Below are positions 18,496 to 28,038 of a stretch of DNA of 64,000 nt, piece by piece. Every line of letters begins with the position of its first letter. Positions within the stretch are counted from its first letter, which is position 1. The position numbers and the translations under genes are program-made. Origin of the DNA: Shewanella amazonensis SB2B (GTDB lineage Bacteria > Pseudomonadota > Gammaproteobacteria > Enterobacterales > Shewanellaceae); assembly GCF_000015245.1 (NCBI RefSeq), contig NC_008700.1, positions 3,546,501 to 3,610,500 of the forward strand. The letters are read 5' to 3'. Below the pieces are notes generated by a model, which was given only the letters and a program-made list of their open reading frames with translations, was not told the DNA's origin and did not search any database.

Positions 18496-18520
18496 CAGGT
18501 GCCTGTCACAGGCTTACCTG
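18496..18520. other. Hairpin between convergent genes
   Basis: CAGGTGCCTG, TCA loop, CAGGC, a TT bulge, ACCTG: a stable stem between the small membrane protein gene and mltA. It lacks a T-run, so termination is only a possibility. Confidence 0.45.
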
Positions 18521-18540
18521 TATGTCGCTGGCTGATGAGG

Positions 18541-19653
18541 TCAGGGCGTCCCCGGGGTGACACTGGAGCCTGCGCCCAGTCCCAGCCGCCATACACGGCC
18601 AAAGTGTTTGTAGTGCCCTGCTGCCATTCCGGCCTCGGGCCCCATGCCGTGGTAAAGGTCCAGGTGGCCGCCATCCACAGCGCCCCCGGTATCCAGCGCA
18701 ATCAGCAACCGGAGTTCATGCCTGCCGGTCCAGTTGCCTACGTCATCGAGCAAAGGCACCTCGGCCAGCAGCGGCGTGCCCATGGGCAGCAGCTGTTTAT
18801 CGGCCGCCACGGCCGCCATGGGTAACAAGGGAATACCTGCACTGCCCAAGACATCATGGTTGGGCCGTGCCTGGAAAAACACAAAGGATGCATTGTGGGC
18901 GAGCAGTTGCTTCACTTCGTCTTCAGAATGGCTGTCGGCCCAGGCTTTAATGGCCCGCAGCGACATTTGCTCTTTTGCCACTTCACCCTGTTCAATCAAA
19001 ACTTTACCTATGCTCCGGTACGCATGGCCATTTTTACCGCCATAGCCCAGGTATTGCAGCTCGTCGTTATCTCCATAATGGACAAAGCCTGAGCCCTGCA
19101 CTTCCATCAGAAAACTGTCGATAAGGCTGTCGCTGTAGGCCAGCTCCAACCCCTGCCCCGACAGTGCTCCCTGTAAAATGGCCTCGCGGCTTGGGCATGG
19201 CGAGTTGTGTTTCACACAGTCGGGCACACCATAAAGCGGGTATTGAAAGCGGCTGTCGGGGCTATGGCGCACCTCCAGCACTGGAGAAAAGTAGCCGGTA
19301 AAGAGCACATGCCCCTGGCGATCGGCGCCACCAAACTGGGCCGCTTCAATCCCAAAATTCCCCAGTGAAAGCGGATCGCCACCACTCTCAAGCCACTGAG
19401 ACAGCTGCCGGTAGAGGGGCGCGTAACGGGAGGCCAGACGCGGTGAACGCTCAAGCACCAAACTGCTTTGGTCGGCAAAGCGGGTGTAGTTGCGATTGGC
19501 ATCGGATTGCACCGCTGCAACCCAATTGAGCGGCTGCTGGAGTTCACCATCCAGATAACGCTTGCCAAGCTCCCTGTCTGGCTGACTTGCACAGGCACTG
19601 ATAACGGCAGCCAACACGACACAACTCAGAGATTTAAACGGGGCTGATTTCAC
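18541..19653 (-). CDS. mltA: Membrane-bound lytic murein transglycosylase A (lipoprotein)
   Basis: About 370 residues. MltA cleaves the glycan strand of peptidoglycan, forming 1,6-anhydromuramic ends, at the inner face of the outer membrane. The lipobox is VISAC about 20 residues after the GTG start at 19653, which has TGGAG upstream; an ATG at 19725 would put 24 odd residues before the signal peptide. The MltA domain (with GQGLELAYSDSL and VQGSGFVHYGD) is followed by the C-terminal 3D domain with LDTGGAVDGGHLDLYHG, which carries the conserved aspartates. Length is normal. Confidence 0.93.
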   Translation of the reverse strand: MKSAPFKSLSCVVLAAVISACASQPDRELGKRYLDGELQQPLNWVAAVQSDANRNYTRFADQSSLVLERSPRLASRYAPLYRQLSQWLESGGDPLSLGNFGIEAAQFGGADRQGHVLFTGYFSPVLEVRHSPDSRFQYPLYGVPDCVKHNSPCPSREAILQGALSGQGLELAYSDSLIDSFLMEVQGSGFVHYGDNDELQYLGYGGKNGHAYRSIGKVLIEQGEVAKEQMSLRAIKAWADSHSEDEVKQLLAHNASFVFFQARPNHDVLGSAGIPLLPMAAVAADKQLLPMGTPLLAEVPLLDDVGNWTGRHELRLLIALDTGGAVDGGHLDLYHGMGPEAGMAAGHYKHFGRVWRLGLGAGSSVTPGTP

Positions 19654-19797
19654 CTTTGGCTCCAAACCGGTAAATATTGCGGCACCATGCCAAAAATCCC
19701 GGACAAAGGCAAAGCCATTCATCATGGAGAGCCAGTTTCGGCTTGACTGATTCTGGTCAAATTTTTACCATACGCGGCCAGTTTTTCAGAGGTGCGT

Positions 19798-20745
19798 ATG
19801 GCGCAAATCACCGACCAAATTTCCCTTGCCGTGGCTGCCCTTAACCGGGGTGAGCTGGTGGCTATGCCCACAGAGACCGTGTATGGCCTTGCCGCCGATG
19901 CGGGCAACGCGGATGCCGTCGCCAAGGTATTTGCCTTGAAGGGGCGTCCGGCGACCAATCCGCTGATTGTGCATGTGGCCGACGCAAGCTGGATTAATGA
20001 CTGGGCCAGCGACGTGGGACAGGACGCCGAGGCGCTGATGGCAGCGTTTTGGCCCGGGCCACTGACTCTGGTTCTGCCTGCCAAGACCTATGTATCCCGT
20101 GCTGTCACCGCCGGGCAGAATACGGTTGCCCTGAGAATGCCGGCTCATCCCCAGGCGCTTGCCTTGCTGAAGGATTTTGGCCGCGCCCTGGTAGCCCCCT
20201 CGGCCAACAAGTACATGTCCATCAGCCCCACCAGCAGCGACCATGTGGCGCGCCAGTTTGCCGGTGATGAACTGCTTATTCTGGAAGGTGGCAACTGCAG
20301 GGTGGGGCTTGAATCCACCATAGTGGCGCTGCTTCCCGGTGATGAACCCAGATTACTGCGCCCGGGCATGGTATCAGTTGCCAGTATCGAAGCCGTGCTT
20401 GGCCGCCCGGTTGCTCAGCAAAGCGGTGGCGTGGTGGCCCCCGGGCAGCACCACAAGCATTATTCCCCCGGCTTACCCTGCTACCGATATGGCGCAGAAT
20501 CTGATGTCAGCCACTTGCTCCAGGCCAATGACATCGGCTGGATTTTCTGCGGCAATGCAGTACCAGTAGCCGGAAAAGCCATAGAGCTCGGCGCAGACCC
20601 CGATGCCTATGCCCAGGGGCTCTACGATGCCTTGTATCAGCTCGACCACGAAACCCTCAGTGCGATTTATATCGCCGAGCCGCCACACAGCAGTGAATGG
20701 CAAGCCGTGCAAAACCGTCTTGAACGTGCAGCCAAGCCACGCTAA
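19798..20745 (+). CDS. Sua5/YrdC/YciO-family threonylcarbamoyl-AMP synthase (long form)
   Basis: About 315 residues. The N-terminal YrdC domain (residues 8-195) has the KxR/SxN-type nucleotide pocket: PTETVYGLAADA, ALKGRPATNPL, WPGPLTLVL and VAPSANKY. The C-terminal half is the Sua5-specific domain joined by GQHHKHYSPGLPC. In the family this makes threonylcarbamoyl-AMP for tRNA t6A37, with TsaB/D/E finishing the modification; tsaE is elsewhere in this window. Shewanella genomes often also have a short TsaC, so this copy may be one of two. ATG 19798 is used, with AGAGG just upstream; GTG 19792 is possible. Confidence 0.9.
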   Translation: MAQITDQISLAVAALNRGELVAMPTETVYGLAADAGNADAVAKVFALKGRPATNPLIVHVADASWINDWASDVGQDAEALMAAFWPGPLTLVLPAKTYVSRAVTAGQNTVALRMPAHPQALALLKDFGRALVAPSANKYMSISPTSSDHVARQFAGDELLILEGGNCRVGLESTIVALLPGDEPRLLRPGMVSVASIEAVLGRPVAQQSGGVVAPGQHHKHYSPGLPCYRYGAESDVSHLLQANDIGWIFCGNAVPVAGKAIELGADPDAYAQGLYDALYQLDHETLSAIYIAEPPHSSEWQAVQNRLERAAKPR

Positions 20746-20769
20746 AAAGCAGCTGTAAAAATTACCTGT

Positions 20770-20798
20770 AAAAAAGGGGCCCTGCGGCCCCTTTTTTG
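20770..20798. terminator. Bidirectional rho-independent terminator
   Basis: AAAAAGGGGCC, CTGC loop, GGCCCCTTTTTT. It sits between the convergent Sua5-like and pirin genes and reads well in both directions. Confidence 0.9.
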
Positions 20799-20829
20799 TA
20801 TTCACAACAGTGGACTAATAAATGGATGG

Positions 20830-21684
20830 CTATTTGGGCAATTCGAGGGAGCCAAAGCGACCCGTCTGATAATCATGGATAGCCTGACGGATTTCGGCCT
20901 CTGTGTTCATCACGAAGGGGCCCATGTGCACTATTTTCTCGCCGATGGGCTCACCGGCAAACAGCAGCATCCCGGCACCTTCCTCTGTGGCAACCAGCTC
21001 AAGCTCGCCGGGCTGCAGCACTAGGTACTCGCCACTGAAAAATGACCGACCATCCTCGCAGTGCAGTGCGCCCTGATACAGATACAGGCCAACGAAGCCG
21101 CGCTCGCTCAAATCCAGACTGGCACGGCCGCCCGGCGCTAATGACAAATCTGCCACAGCCCCATTCGCGGCCAGGCCCTGTACCAGACCATCGATCGCCT
21201 CGCCTTCAAAAAGCCAGCGCCCCGCCAAGGGATAAAAGTCTGCTCCCCTGCCCGAGGGATATCTTTGCTGTGTCAGCTCAGTACTGTCGAGATAACGGGC
21301 CGGACGCATCTTGTCCTGTGCGGGCATATTGAGCCAGATTTGAAAGCCGTGCAGGCCATCGCTTGCATCGGCCAGTGGCATTTCCGAGTGAATGACGCCC
21401 GACCCCGTGCTCATCCACTGCACGTCACCGGCACGAATGGCGCGCACGTTGCCCATGTGGTCGCGATGCTCAAAGCCACCCTTGCGGATATAGGTAAAGG
21501 TCTCAATCCCCCGGTGCGGATGGGGCGGGAAACCGCCGATAAAATCGCTTTTATCGTCCGAGCGGATTTCATCGACCATCAGAAAAGGATCGAGCTGTAA
21601 GCGCTCAAAGTCTGCCACCCGGCGGATGTTGACTCCATCGCCGTCCATGGCAGGACGGGAAAATAGACGTGTGTTGATCTTCAT
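20830..21684 (-). CDS. Pirin family protein
   Basis: A 284-residue bicupin. The N-terminal pirin domain has the metal-binding signature FPPHPHRGIETFTYI (around residues 52-66) plus HRDHMGN and GSGVIHSEMP, which supply His/Glu ligands. The C-terminal cupin has the GEPIGEKIVHMGPFVMN motif. Bacterial pirins include quercetin 2,3-dioxygenases and proteins that modulate central metabolism; the substrate cannot be set from sequence. Monocistronic; the ATG at 21684 has GGAG upstream (CACTGGAGAACTCGCC). Confidence 0.9.
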   Translation of the reverse strand: MKINTRLFSRPAMDGDGVNIRRVADFERLQLDPFLMVDEIRSDDKSDFIGGFPPHPHRGIETFTYIRKGGFEHRDHMGNVRAIRAGDVQWMSTGSGVIHSEMPLADASDGLHGFQIWLNMPAQDKMRPARYLDSTELTQQRYPSGRGADFYPLAGRWLFEGEAIDGLVQGLAANGAVADLSLAPGGRASLDLSERGFVGLYLYQGALHCEDGRSFFSGEYLVLQPGELELVATEEGAGMLLFAGEPIGEKIVHMGPFVMNTEAEIRQAIHDYQTGRFGSLELPK

Positions 21685-21779
21685 GGCGAGTTCTCCAGTG
21701 CAATGATGACAGCATAGCGCCCGCCAATACGAAAGAACATCGCAAAGAAGCGGCTTAACATATCGATAAAATCGAAATA

Positions 21780-21977
21780 TCAGTCCGGTTTAAACACCCC
21801 AATCACGGCACCGGACGCCTTCTGGGCGACCTTTTCTTCGGCCTGCTGCTCGCGATAATCGCACTCGACACATTCCACGGTTTCAACCCCATGGTCTTTG
21901 AACAGCACTATGCTGTCGCTCGCACCGCACTTGGGGCACTTGGCACCGGCCACAAATCGTTTTCTGGAAATACTCAT
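21780..21977 (-). CDS. yheV: YheV-family zinc-ribbon protein
   Basis: A 65-residue protein starting MSISRKRFVAGAKCPKCG. Two CxxC pairs (CPKC and CVEC, residues 14-17 and 36-39) form a zinc-ribbon-like site. It matches the YheV family (putative metal-binding, function unknown), which in E. coli lies by slyX/kefB near yheS. An upstream ATG six codons earlier (21995) is less likely. Divergent from yheS. Confidence 0.85.
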   Translation of the reverse strand: MSISRKRFVAGAKCPKCGASDSIVLFKDHGVETVECVECDYREQQAEEKVAQKASGAVIGVFKPD

Positions 21978-22112
21978 ACAGGGAAAATCCAACAAAAGAA
22001 TGCCGCTATTGTGCCACAGCTTACGCAGGCAACCCTAATCCCGGCTTCGCGCTGGATGCCGGGCCTGAACTTGGTTATTATTCTGCCCTTTATATCTGTA
22101 TGTGGACCCCAG

Positions 22113-24020
22113 ATGATCACCCTGTCCCAGGCCCAGCTTATCCGTGGCAGCAAAGTACTGCTGGATGAGGCCAATCTCACTATTTACCCCGGTCACAAGG
22201 TCGGCCTTGTTGGCGCCAATGGCACCGGCAAATCCTCATTGCTGGCATTGATCATGGGCAAACTCAGCCTGGACAAGGGCGATATTCAGGTACCCCGCGA
22301 GTGGCGCATTGCCTCTGTGGCTCAGGAAACCCCGGCACTGGAAGTCTCGGCACTGGAATATGTGCTCGATGGCGACATGGAGTTTCGTGAACTCGAAGCG
22401 GCTTTAAGAAAAGCAGAGACCGATAACGATGGCCATGCCATTGCAGACCTGCACGGTAAGCTTGATGCCATCGGCGGCTACAGCATACGTGCCCGCGCCG
22501 GCGCCCTGCTGGCGGGTTTGGGCTTCAGCGAAGAAAAGCAGTCGGTCAGCGTGAAGAGCTTTTCCGGTGGCTGGCGTATGCGCCTTAACCTGGCTCAGGC
22601 GCTGCTTTGCCGATCAGAATTGTTGTTGCTTGACGAACCGACCAACCACCTTGATCTGGACACCATGTTCTGGCTCGAGGATTGGATCAAGAGCTACCCG
22701 GGCACCCTAGTGCTCATCAGCCACGATCGCGACTTTATCGACGCCATTGTGGATGAAATCGTCCATGTGGAAAACCAGAAGCTTAACTTCTACAAGGGCA
22801 ACTACAGCACGTTTGAGCGCACCCGCGCCGAGCGTATGGCGCAGCAGCAGGTGGCCTTTGAGCGCCAACAGCGGGAACGCGCCCACATGCAATCCTTCGT
22901 CGACCGTTTCCGCTACAAGGCCAGCAAGGCCAAGCAGGCACAAAGCCGTTTGAAGGCATTGGAAAAGATGACTGAGCTCTTGCCCGCCAAGGCCGACAGC
23001 CAGTTCTATATGGAGTTTCGCGAACCCGCCAGTCTGCCAAACCCCTTGGTGGCCATGGAAAACGTGTCTGTGGGTTATGGTGAAACGCCCATCCTCGGTA
23101 AGGTGCATTTAAATCTGGTGCCCGGTGCCCGCATTGGTCTTTTGGGCCGCAACGGCGCCGGTAAATCGACCCTGATTAAATTGCTGGCGAGCGAGCTCAA
23201 ACCGCTCACCGGCAAGTACGAGCCCAACCCAGGCCTCACCATTGGCTACTTTGCCCAGCATCAGCTGGAGTATTTGCACATGGATGACAGCCCGCTGATG
23301 CACCTGCAGCGACTGGCGCCCAGCCACCGAGAACAGGAACTGCGGGACTTCCTCGGTGGTTTTGGCTTTAATGGCGACATGGCACTCTCGCCGGTCGCGC
23401 CCTTCTCCGGCGGCGAAAAGGCCCGTCTGGTACTGGCGCTGCTGGTGTGGCAAAGCCCCAACCTGCTGCTGCTGGACGAACCCACCAACCACCTGGATCT
23501 GGAAATGCGCCACGCTCTGACGCTGGCACTGCAAACCTTTGAAGGTGCCATGGTGATAGTGTCCCACGACAGGCACCTGCTCAGGCTCACCTGTAATGAC
23601 TACTATCTGGTAGATGCCGGTCAGGTCAGCAGTTTCGAAGGCGACCTTGAGGACTACCATCAGTGGCTGCTGGATGCCGCAAAGGCAGCGGCCGCCAAGG
23701 CCAGCGATAACGATGCAGAGCGCCCGGCGCAGGACAAGAAGCAGCAAAAGCGACTGGAAGCTGAACTGCGCCAAAAGCTCTCGCCCCTGAGAAAGCAGCA
23801 AACCAAACTCGAAGATGAGCAGCATAAAATCGCCAGCCGTCTCGCACTGATTGAAGAACGTCTGGCCGATACCAGTTTGTATGAGGCGCAAAACAAGGCG
23901 GAGCTGACTAAAATACTGGCCGAGCGAACCACTCTTGGTCAGCAGCAGGAAGAAAGCGAAATGGCGTGGTTAGAGCTTCAGGAGCAAATTGACGTTATCG
24001 AACAGGCCGCCCAGCTCTGA
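22113..24020 (+). CDS. yheS: ABC-F family ATPase YheS
   Basis: A 635-residue soluble protein with two ABC ATPase domains and no membrane part. Walker A motifs are GANGTGKSSL (about residue 34) and GRNGAGKSTL (about 347); signatures are FSGGWRMRL and FSGGEKARL; both Walker B motifs read LLLLDEPTNHLDL. The linker between domains is Arg/Gln-rich and the C-terminus (about 540-630) is a charged coiled coil. ABC-F proteins act on ribosomes; the E. coli YheS homologue has been linked to relief of translation stalling. The start is ATG 22113, because the preceding in-frame residues do not resemble the family. Confidence 0.93.
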   Translation: MITLSQAQLIRGSKVLLDEANLTIYPGHKVGLVGANGTGKSSLLALIMGKLSLDKGDIQVPREWRIASVAQETPALEVSALEYVLDGDMEFRELEAALRKAETDNDGHAIADLHGKLDAIGGYSIRARAGALLAGLGFSEEKQSVSVKSFSGGWRMRLNLAQALLCRSELLLLDEPTNHLDLDTMFWLEDWIKSYPGTLVLISHDRDFIDAIVDEIVHVENQKLNFYKGNYSTFERTRAERMAQQQVAFERQQRERAHMQSFVDRFRYKASKAKQAQSRLKALEKMTELLPAKADSQFYMEFREPASLPNPLVAMENVSVGYGETPILGKVHLNLVPGARIGLLGRNGAGKSTLIKLLASELKPLTGKYEPNPGLTIGYFAQHQLEYLHMDDSPLMHLQRLAPSHREQELRDFLGGFGFNGDMALSPVAPFSGGEKARLVLALLVWQSPNLLLLDEPTNHLDLEMRHALTLALQTFEGAMVIVSHDRHLLRLTCNDYYLVDAGQVSSFEGDLEDYHQWLLDAAKAAAAKASDNDAERPAQDKKQQKRLEAELRQKLSPLRKQQTKLEDEQHKIASRLALIEERLADTSLYEAQNKAELTKILAERTTLGQQQEESEMAWLELQEQIDVIEQAAQL

Positions 24021-24076
24021 CGCAGCACGAATGTCGGCACCCATAAGTCCGTCACAATGGAATAAGGAGTCTCCCA

Positions 24077-24523
24077 TTGATATCTGAGGAAGTATTCACC
24101 CGCGAACTCTGGCAAGCCTGCGAGGCCCATTACAGCCTGCATGAATCGCTTTGCCTGTCGCTGCAGGATGACTGCCAAATCAATGTCAATCTGTTGTTGC
24201 TGGCGAGCGAACTCGACCGGCGCGGCACAGGGCTCAACCAGAGCCAATGGCAAATGCTGATTGTCGAAGTCGCTGCCTGGGACGAGCGCCTGATAGGTCC
24301 CTATCGTCGCTTGCGGCAGTTGGCCAAAAACAGCCTGAGCGAAGACGAATACCGTCAGATGCTGGATGTGGAGCTGATGATGGAGCGCAAGGTACAAAAT
24401 CTGCTGCTCCATCGTTTAAACCAACTGCCCACCAGCCAGGGCGAAGCTGATAATCTGATGCTGCTGTTGGCAGAGTTCGGGCTTGATATTGAGGTAGCCG
24501 CCGCGCTCATCCATCAAGATTAA
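24077..24523 (+). CDS. TIGR02444 (DUF2390) family protein
   Basis: A 148-residue, mostly helical cytoplasmic protein resembling the TIGR02444 family seen next to yheS in many gammaproteobacteria. The N-terminal region reads ELWQACEAHYS...LLLLASELDRRG. Function is unknown. The start is a rare TTG at 24077, supported by AAGGAG at 24064-24069 seven bases upstream. It follows yheS by 56 bases and is probably co-transcribed; a terminator follows. Confidence 0.82.
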   Translation: MISEEVFTRELWQACEAHYSLHESLCLSLQDDCQINVNLLLLASELDRRGTGLNQSQWQMLIVEVAAWDERLIGPYRRLRQLAKNSLSEDEYRQMLDVELMMERKVQNLLLHRLNQLPTSQGEADNLMLLLAEFGLDIEVAAALIHQD

Positions 24524-24572
24524 GTCAGCTGGCGACACCGCCAGTAACACCTTAAAAACAAGCAAATAAGCA

Positions 24573-24600
24573 TAAAAAAGCGCCCTGAGGCGCTTTTTTT
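24573..24600. terminator. Bidirectional rho-independent terminator
   Basis: AAAAAAGCGCC, CTGA loop, GGCGCTTTTTTT, between the convergent TIGR02444 gene and the GMC oxidoreductase gene. Confidence 0.88.
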
Positions 24601-24664
24601 ACGGACCATTCAATCATGTGTATCGAGGCTGGCTTCTGCCTCAGGACGTTGCCGCTGTCAGCAA

Positions 24665-26356
24665 TTACGGCTGTGCTGCAGCAGAGATAGTTTGCGCCGC
24701 CGTTTCCGTCACAAAATCTGCCTTCGGGGCGGCATCAGGTGCTGTTTGGGGCGGTGTGCTCCCCGGCGCCAAACGCCCCGCCAGAGCCGTGGCGTTTTTA
24801 GCCACCATGCCATAAATCGACAGCTGCGGATTAGCCCCCAAACTGGTTGGAAATACCGAGCCATCCATCACCGACAGGTTTTCCAGATAGTGGCTTTGGC
24901 CAAGACTGTCGACCATGGTCTTAGTCTTATCTTCACCCATGGGACAACCACCCATCACGTGAGCCGAGGCCACCACGGTTTTGAGCGGCGCCAGCGACAT
25001 ATCGGCAATGGCGGCCTTGGCCTCCTGCCAGGAATTCAAATAGCCCACGCCTTCACTGATGGGCAGCACCCTGCGGGCACCGGCGGCAAATTGCAGCTCG
25101 GCCATGCTGGCAAAGGCGGCTCTGGCCGCACGCCAGAAAGGCTCAGTCAGCGGATAGTCGAGTTTAAAGCCCTTGCCTTCCAGACCGACGCTGCCGCCCT
25201 GGCTCTGGGAATGAAATCCGTCACGCACCAGGGCTATTACCACCTGAAGCTGATTGAAGTTGGCCATCAATTCCGCATGGCTCTTGCCAAAGCCCAACGT
25301 TTTGGACGCAATCAGCACTGGATGAATGGGCGGCACTTCAAGCTTGTAACCCAGTTCACCGGCTGCGCCATCTCGCCAGACAAACTGATCCGAATAAATC
25401 GACTGGGGTGCGCCGCTGTGGCCATTGATAGCCTCATCAAAGACGGCCCCCGAGAGTACCGTGGGATGTAAAAAAGTACGTTTCCCCAAAAGCTGCATGG
25501 GGTCGGCAAGCCCGGAGCGCATCATCAGCACCGGGGTGTGAATCGCGCCACCGGCAAGAATATAGTGCCGCGCCTTGAGCATGAGTTTTTCGGGCCTCAA
25601 AGCCAAATTCTGGTCCAGCGCCCGCACCCAAATGCCAAAGACCTTGTCAGCATGATGCTCTATCTGAGTGGCCTCAAAACGACTCAACAGGGTTGCCCCC
25701 GCCGACAGTGCCGCGGGAATAGTGGTGACCAACATGGATTGCTTGGCATTAACCGGGCAGCCCATACCGCAATAGCCGGTATTCCAGCAGCCAAGCACGT
25801 TACGCTTGATAACTGTGTAGTCCCACCCCAGTTGCTCGCAGCCACGGCGCAGCATGCCATTATTTCTATTGGGTTCGAACGCCCACTGACTGATGTTGAG
25901 CCTGGACTCCATCTGTTCAAACCAGGGCTCAAGCTCATTGGCTGACAGGCCCTGTACCGCAAACTCAGATTGCCAGTAGGCCAGGGTTTCGGGGGGAGTA
26001 CGTATGGACGTGGTCCAGTTTACCGTGGTTGAGCCGCCCACAGCGCGGCCCTGAAAGATACCTATCGCCTTGTCGGCGGTTTTCATGGCGGCGGCCTGCT
26101 GGTACAGATTGGGATACGCGGTACGTTCTTCCATATCGAAATCCCGGGAGGAACGCAGTGGGCCTTTTTCCACCATGATCACCGACAGCCCGGCCTGAGT
26201 CAGGATTTCGGCCGCCACACCGCCGCCGGCACCCGTACCAATGATCACCACATCGGCTTCGAGGGTCTGTGGTTTATCACTGCCCTGATACAGAGCACCG
26301 TCCAGATGTTTCCAACCCGACGCCAGCCCTTCATAAATAGGATCAACAATTGCCAT
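24665..26356 (-). CDS. GMC-family FAD-dependent oxidoreductase
   Basis: A 563-residue flavoprotein. The Rossmann dinucleotide motif is VVIIGTGAGGGVAAEIL (about residues 34-50) followed by VEKG. GRAVGGSTTVNW is the GMC_oxred_N signature. The C-terminal GMC domain has SAHVMGGCPMGED with the family's catalytic His, then MDGSVFPTSLGANPQLSIYG. Substrate is unknown: alcohols, sugars and sterols are all used in this family. It has no signal peptide of its own; its partner gene, 9 bases upstream in the same operon, has a Tat signal, so co-export is plausible. The extreme C-terminus is Ala/Pro-rich. Confidence 0.88.
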   Translation of the reverse strand: MAIVDPIYEGLASGWKHLDGALYQGSDKPQTLEADVVIIGTGAGGGVAAEILTQAGLSVIMVEKGPLRSSRDFDMEERTAYPNLYQQAAAMKTADKAIGIFQGRAVGGSTTVNWTTSIRTPPETLAYWQSEFAVQGLSANELEPWFEQMESRLNISQWAFEPNRNNGMLRRGCEQLGWDYTVIKRNVLGCWNTGYCGMGCPVNAKQSMLVTTIPAALSAGATLLSRFEATQIEHHADKVFGIWVRALDQNLALRPEKLMLKARHYILAGGAIHTPVLMMRSGLADPMQLLGKRTFLHPTVLSGAVFDEAINGHSGAPQSIYSDQFVWRDGAAGELGYKLEVPPIHPVLIASKTLGFGKSHAELMANFNQLQVVIALVRDGFHSQSQGGSVGLEGKGFKLDYPLTEPFWRAARAAFASMAELQFAAGARRVLPISEGVGYLNSWQEAKAAIADMSLAPLKTVVASAHVMGGCPMGEDKTKTMVDSLGQSHYLENLSVMDGSVFPTSLGANPQLSIYGMVAKNATALAGRLAPGSTPPQTAPDAAPKADFVTETAAQTISAAAQP

Positions 26357-26365
26357 CAGGGCTCC

Positions 26366-26878
26366 TTAAGACTTGATGCCCGGCAGTTCAGGCTTGGCGT
26401 AATTGAGCAAGGTCCAGTGCTCAGGGCAGCTGTAGAAACTCGCCAATACCAGCTCCCTGAGCCCGATATACGCCTGATTGAACAGGGCAAGACCACTCTG
26501 ACGCCAGCTCTCCAGCTGATTGGCAAGCTCGACAGGACTTCTGAGCAAAAGCGGCGTCATGTTGCCGGTCAGCAGCAGTAACCCCAAACGATTTTCAAGC
26601 AAATCAAGCAGCTGCTCCAGCTCGTCTCGCTGAGATTCGGGCAGCACAGAGATGGTAGCCTCAATGGCATCCAGGGTACGATTGACCGCAGCTTCACGGG
26701 GCACAGCCATCTCCGGCAAGGCTCCTTCCAGCAGCACAGGCATCAGCAGGCTGAACAGAATGCGGTGTGGCTTATCAGCATCCTCTTCCACGTCCAGCTG
26801 TGGCTGGTACAGGCTGACGCCCAGGGCGAGTGCCGCAGTGCCCCCCAGAGCCGTCAGCAAGAATTTGCGTCTATTCAT
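26366..26878 (-). CDS. Tat-signal small subunit partner of the GMC oxidoreductase
   Basis: A 170-residue protein with a clear twin-arginine signal, NRRKFLLTALGGTAALALG. The ATG at 26878 is chosen because it puts the twin arginines at residues 3-4; a start at 26914 would add 12 residues. The mature part is helical and acidic, with no cofactor motif. Position and size recall the small (gamma) subunit of membrane gluconate 2-dehydrogenase, which escorts an FAD subunit through Tat. That role is inferred from arrangement only. First gene of the two-gene operon. Confidence 0.78.
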   Translation of the reverse strand: MNRRKFLLTALGGTAALALGVSLYQPQLDVEEDADKPHRILFSLLMPVLLEGALPEMAVPREAAVNRTLDAIEATISVLPESQRDELEQLLDLLENRLGLLLLTGNMTPLLLRSPVELANQLESWRQSGLALFNQAYIGLRELVLASFYSCPEHWTLLNYAKPELPGIKS

Positions 26879-27051
26879 TGGTTTTGCCCAAAAATGAGGT
26901 CGGGTGTTCAGCACAGACGCAGACGTCGACTGAGCTGTCAGTTATGGCAAGAGGAAGAGACAACAGCAAGAGGTTTCTGCCTTGACCTGCTCGTGGTTAT
27001 AATGGCTCAAATTAAACATACGTTTTATTTCAGGGCAACCCTTTCCAGCCA

Positions 27052-28029
27052 ATGACCTCCCAATTCACGCCTCCCTGGTGGGCCAAGAGTCCCCACATAC
27101 AAACCATCTTGCCGGTGCTGACCAAGCGCCCCACACCAGCGCTGCGCCGTGAACGCCTGGAATTGGCAGACGGTGATTTCCTCGATTTGGATTGGCTGGG
27201 CCAGCCCGATGAGGGCAAGCCGATTGTGATGGCCATCCATGGGCTGGAAGGCAGTGCCCGTTCCCACTACGCCAGCAGACTGTTACATGCCTGTGAGGCC
27301 CGGGGACTTGCCGCCGTGGTGCATCACCATCGCAGCTGCTCCGGTGAGTCTAATCGGCTGCCGCGTTCGTACCACAGTGGCGATACCCAGGACGTGGCCC
27401 ACAGCATTAACCACATTCGTGCCCGTTATCCAAACAGCCCCATACTGGCCGTGGGTTACAGCCTGGGCGGCAATGTCCTCGGCAAGTTTTTGGGTGAGCA
27501 ACAAAGTGATAGCCCCATCGCCCGCGCCGTGGTGGTGTCGGCGCCGCTGCGCCTGGCGGCCTGTGCCAAACGCCTGGAAAAAGGCTTCTCCCGGGTGTAT
27601 CAGTCATATCTCATTCGTCAGCTTCAGGCCAAGCTTGCCTTTAAAGTCACAGACACTCGCCTGGGGCCCGCGATGCCGGTTCACGCCCATGAAGTGGCAC
27701 AACTCTCGACCTTTTATGACTTCGATGACAAGGTCACGGCGCCACTGCACGGTTTCACCGATGTGCACGACTACTATGACAGGGCCAGTGGCCTGCCATT
27801 TCTGCGACGTATCACCACGCCCACCCTGGTACTCCATGCCGCGGATGACCCCTTTATGACCGACGCGGTCATCCCCCGCGCCGATGAGCTTTCCAGCGCC
27901 GTGGAATATGAGCTTAACCGCTACGGCGGCCACGTGGGCTTTATCAATGGTGGCAGCCCGTGGCGGCCACAGTTTTACCTCGAGCGGCGTATCCTGGATT
28001 TTTTGCAGGCCGTGCCTGCTGCAAAATAA
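27052..28029 (+). CDS. yheT: YheT-family alpha/beta hydrolase
   Basis: A 325-residue alpha/beta hydrolase of the YheT/UPF0017 group. It has MAIHGLEGSARSHYA (oxyanion region), the nucleophile elbow GYSLGGNVLGKFLGE with Ser at about residue 143, an acid region (HAADDPFM) and a late His (RYGGHVGFI). Substrate unknown, probably esters or lipids. It heads yheT-yheU-prkB in the order known from E. coli. Confidence 0.92.
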   Translation: MTSQFTPPWWAKSPHIQTILPVLTKRPTPALRRERLELADGDFLDLDWLGQPDEGKPIVMAIHGLEGSARSHYASRLLHACEARGLAAVVHHHRSCSGESNRLPRSYHSGDTQDVAHSINHIRARYPNSPILAVGYSLGGNVLGKFLGEQQSDSPIARAVVVSAPLRLAACAKRLEKGFSRVYQSYLIRQLQAKLAFKVTDTRLGPAMPVHAHEVAQLSTFYDFDDKVTAPLHGFTDVHDYYDRASGLPFLRRITTPTLVLHAADDPFMTDAVIPRADELSSAVEYELNRYGGHVGFINGGSPWRPQFYLERRILDFLQAVPAAK

Positions 28030-28038
28030 GGACCGCAG

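Noticed and set aside
21891..22112. N-terminal extension of yheS
   Set aside because: Overlaps yheV in antisense; ABC-F proteins start at MITL-type residues, matching ATG 22113.
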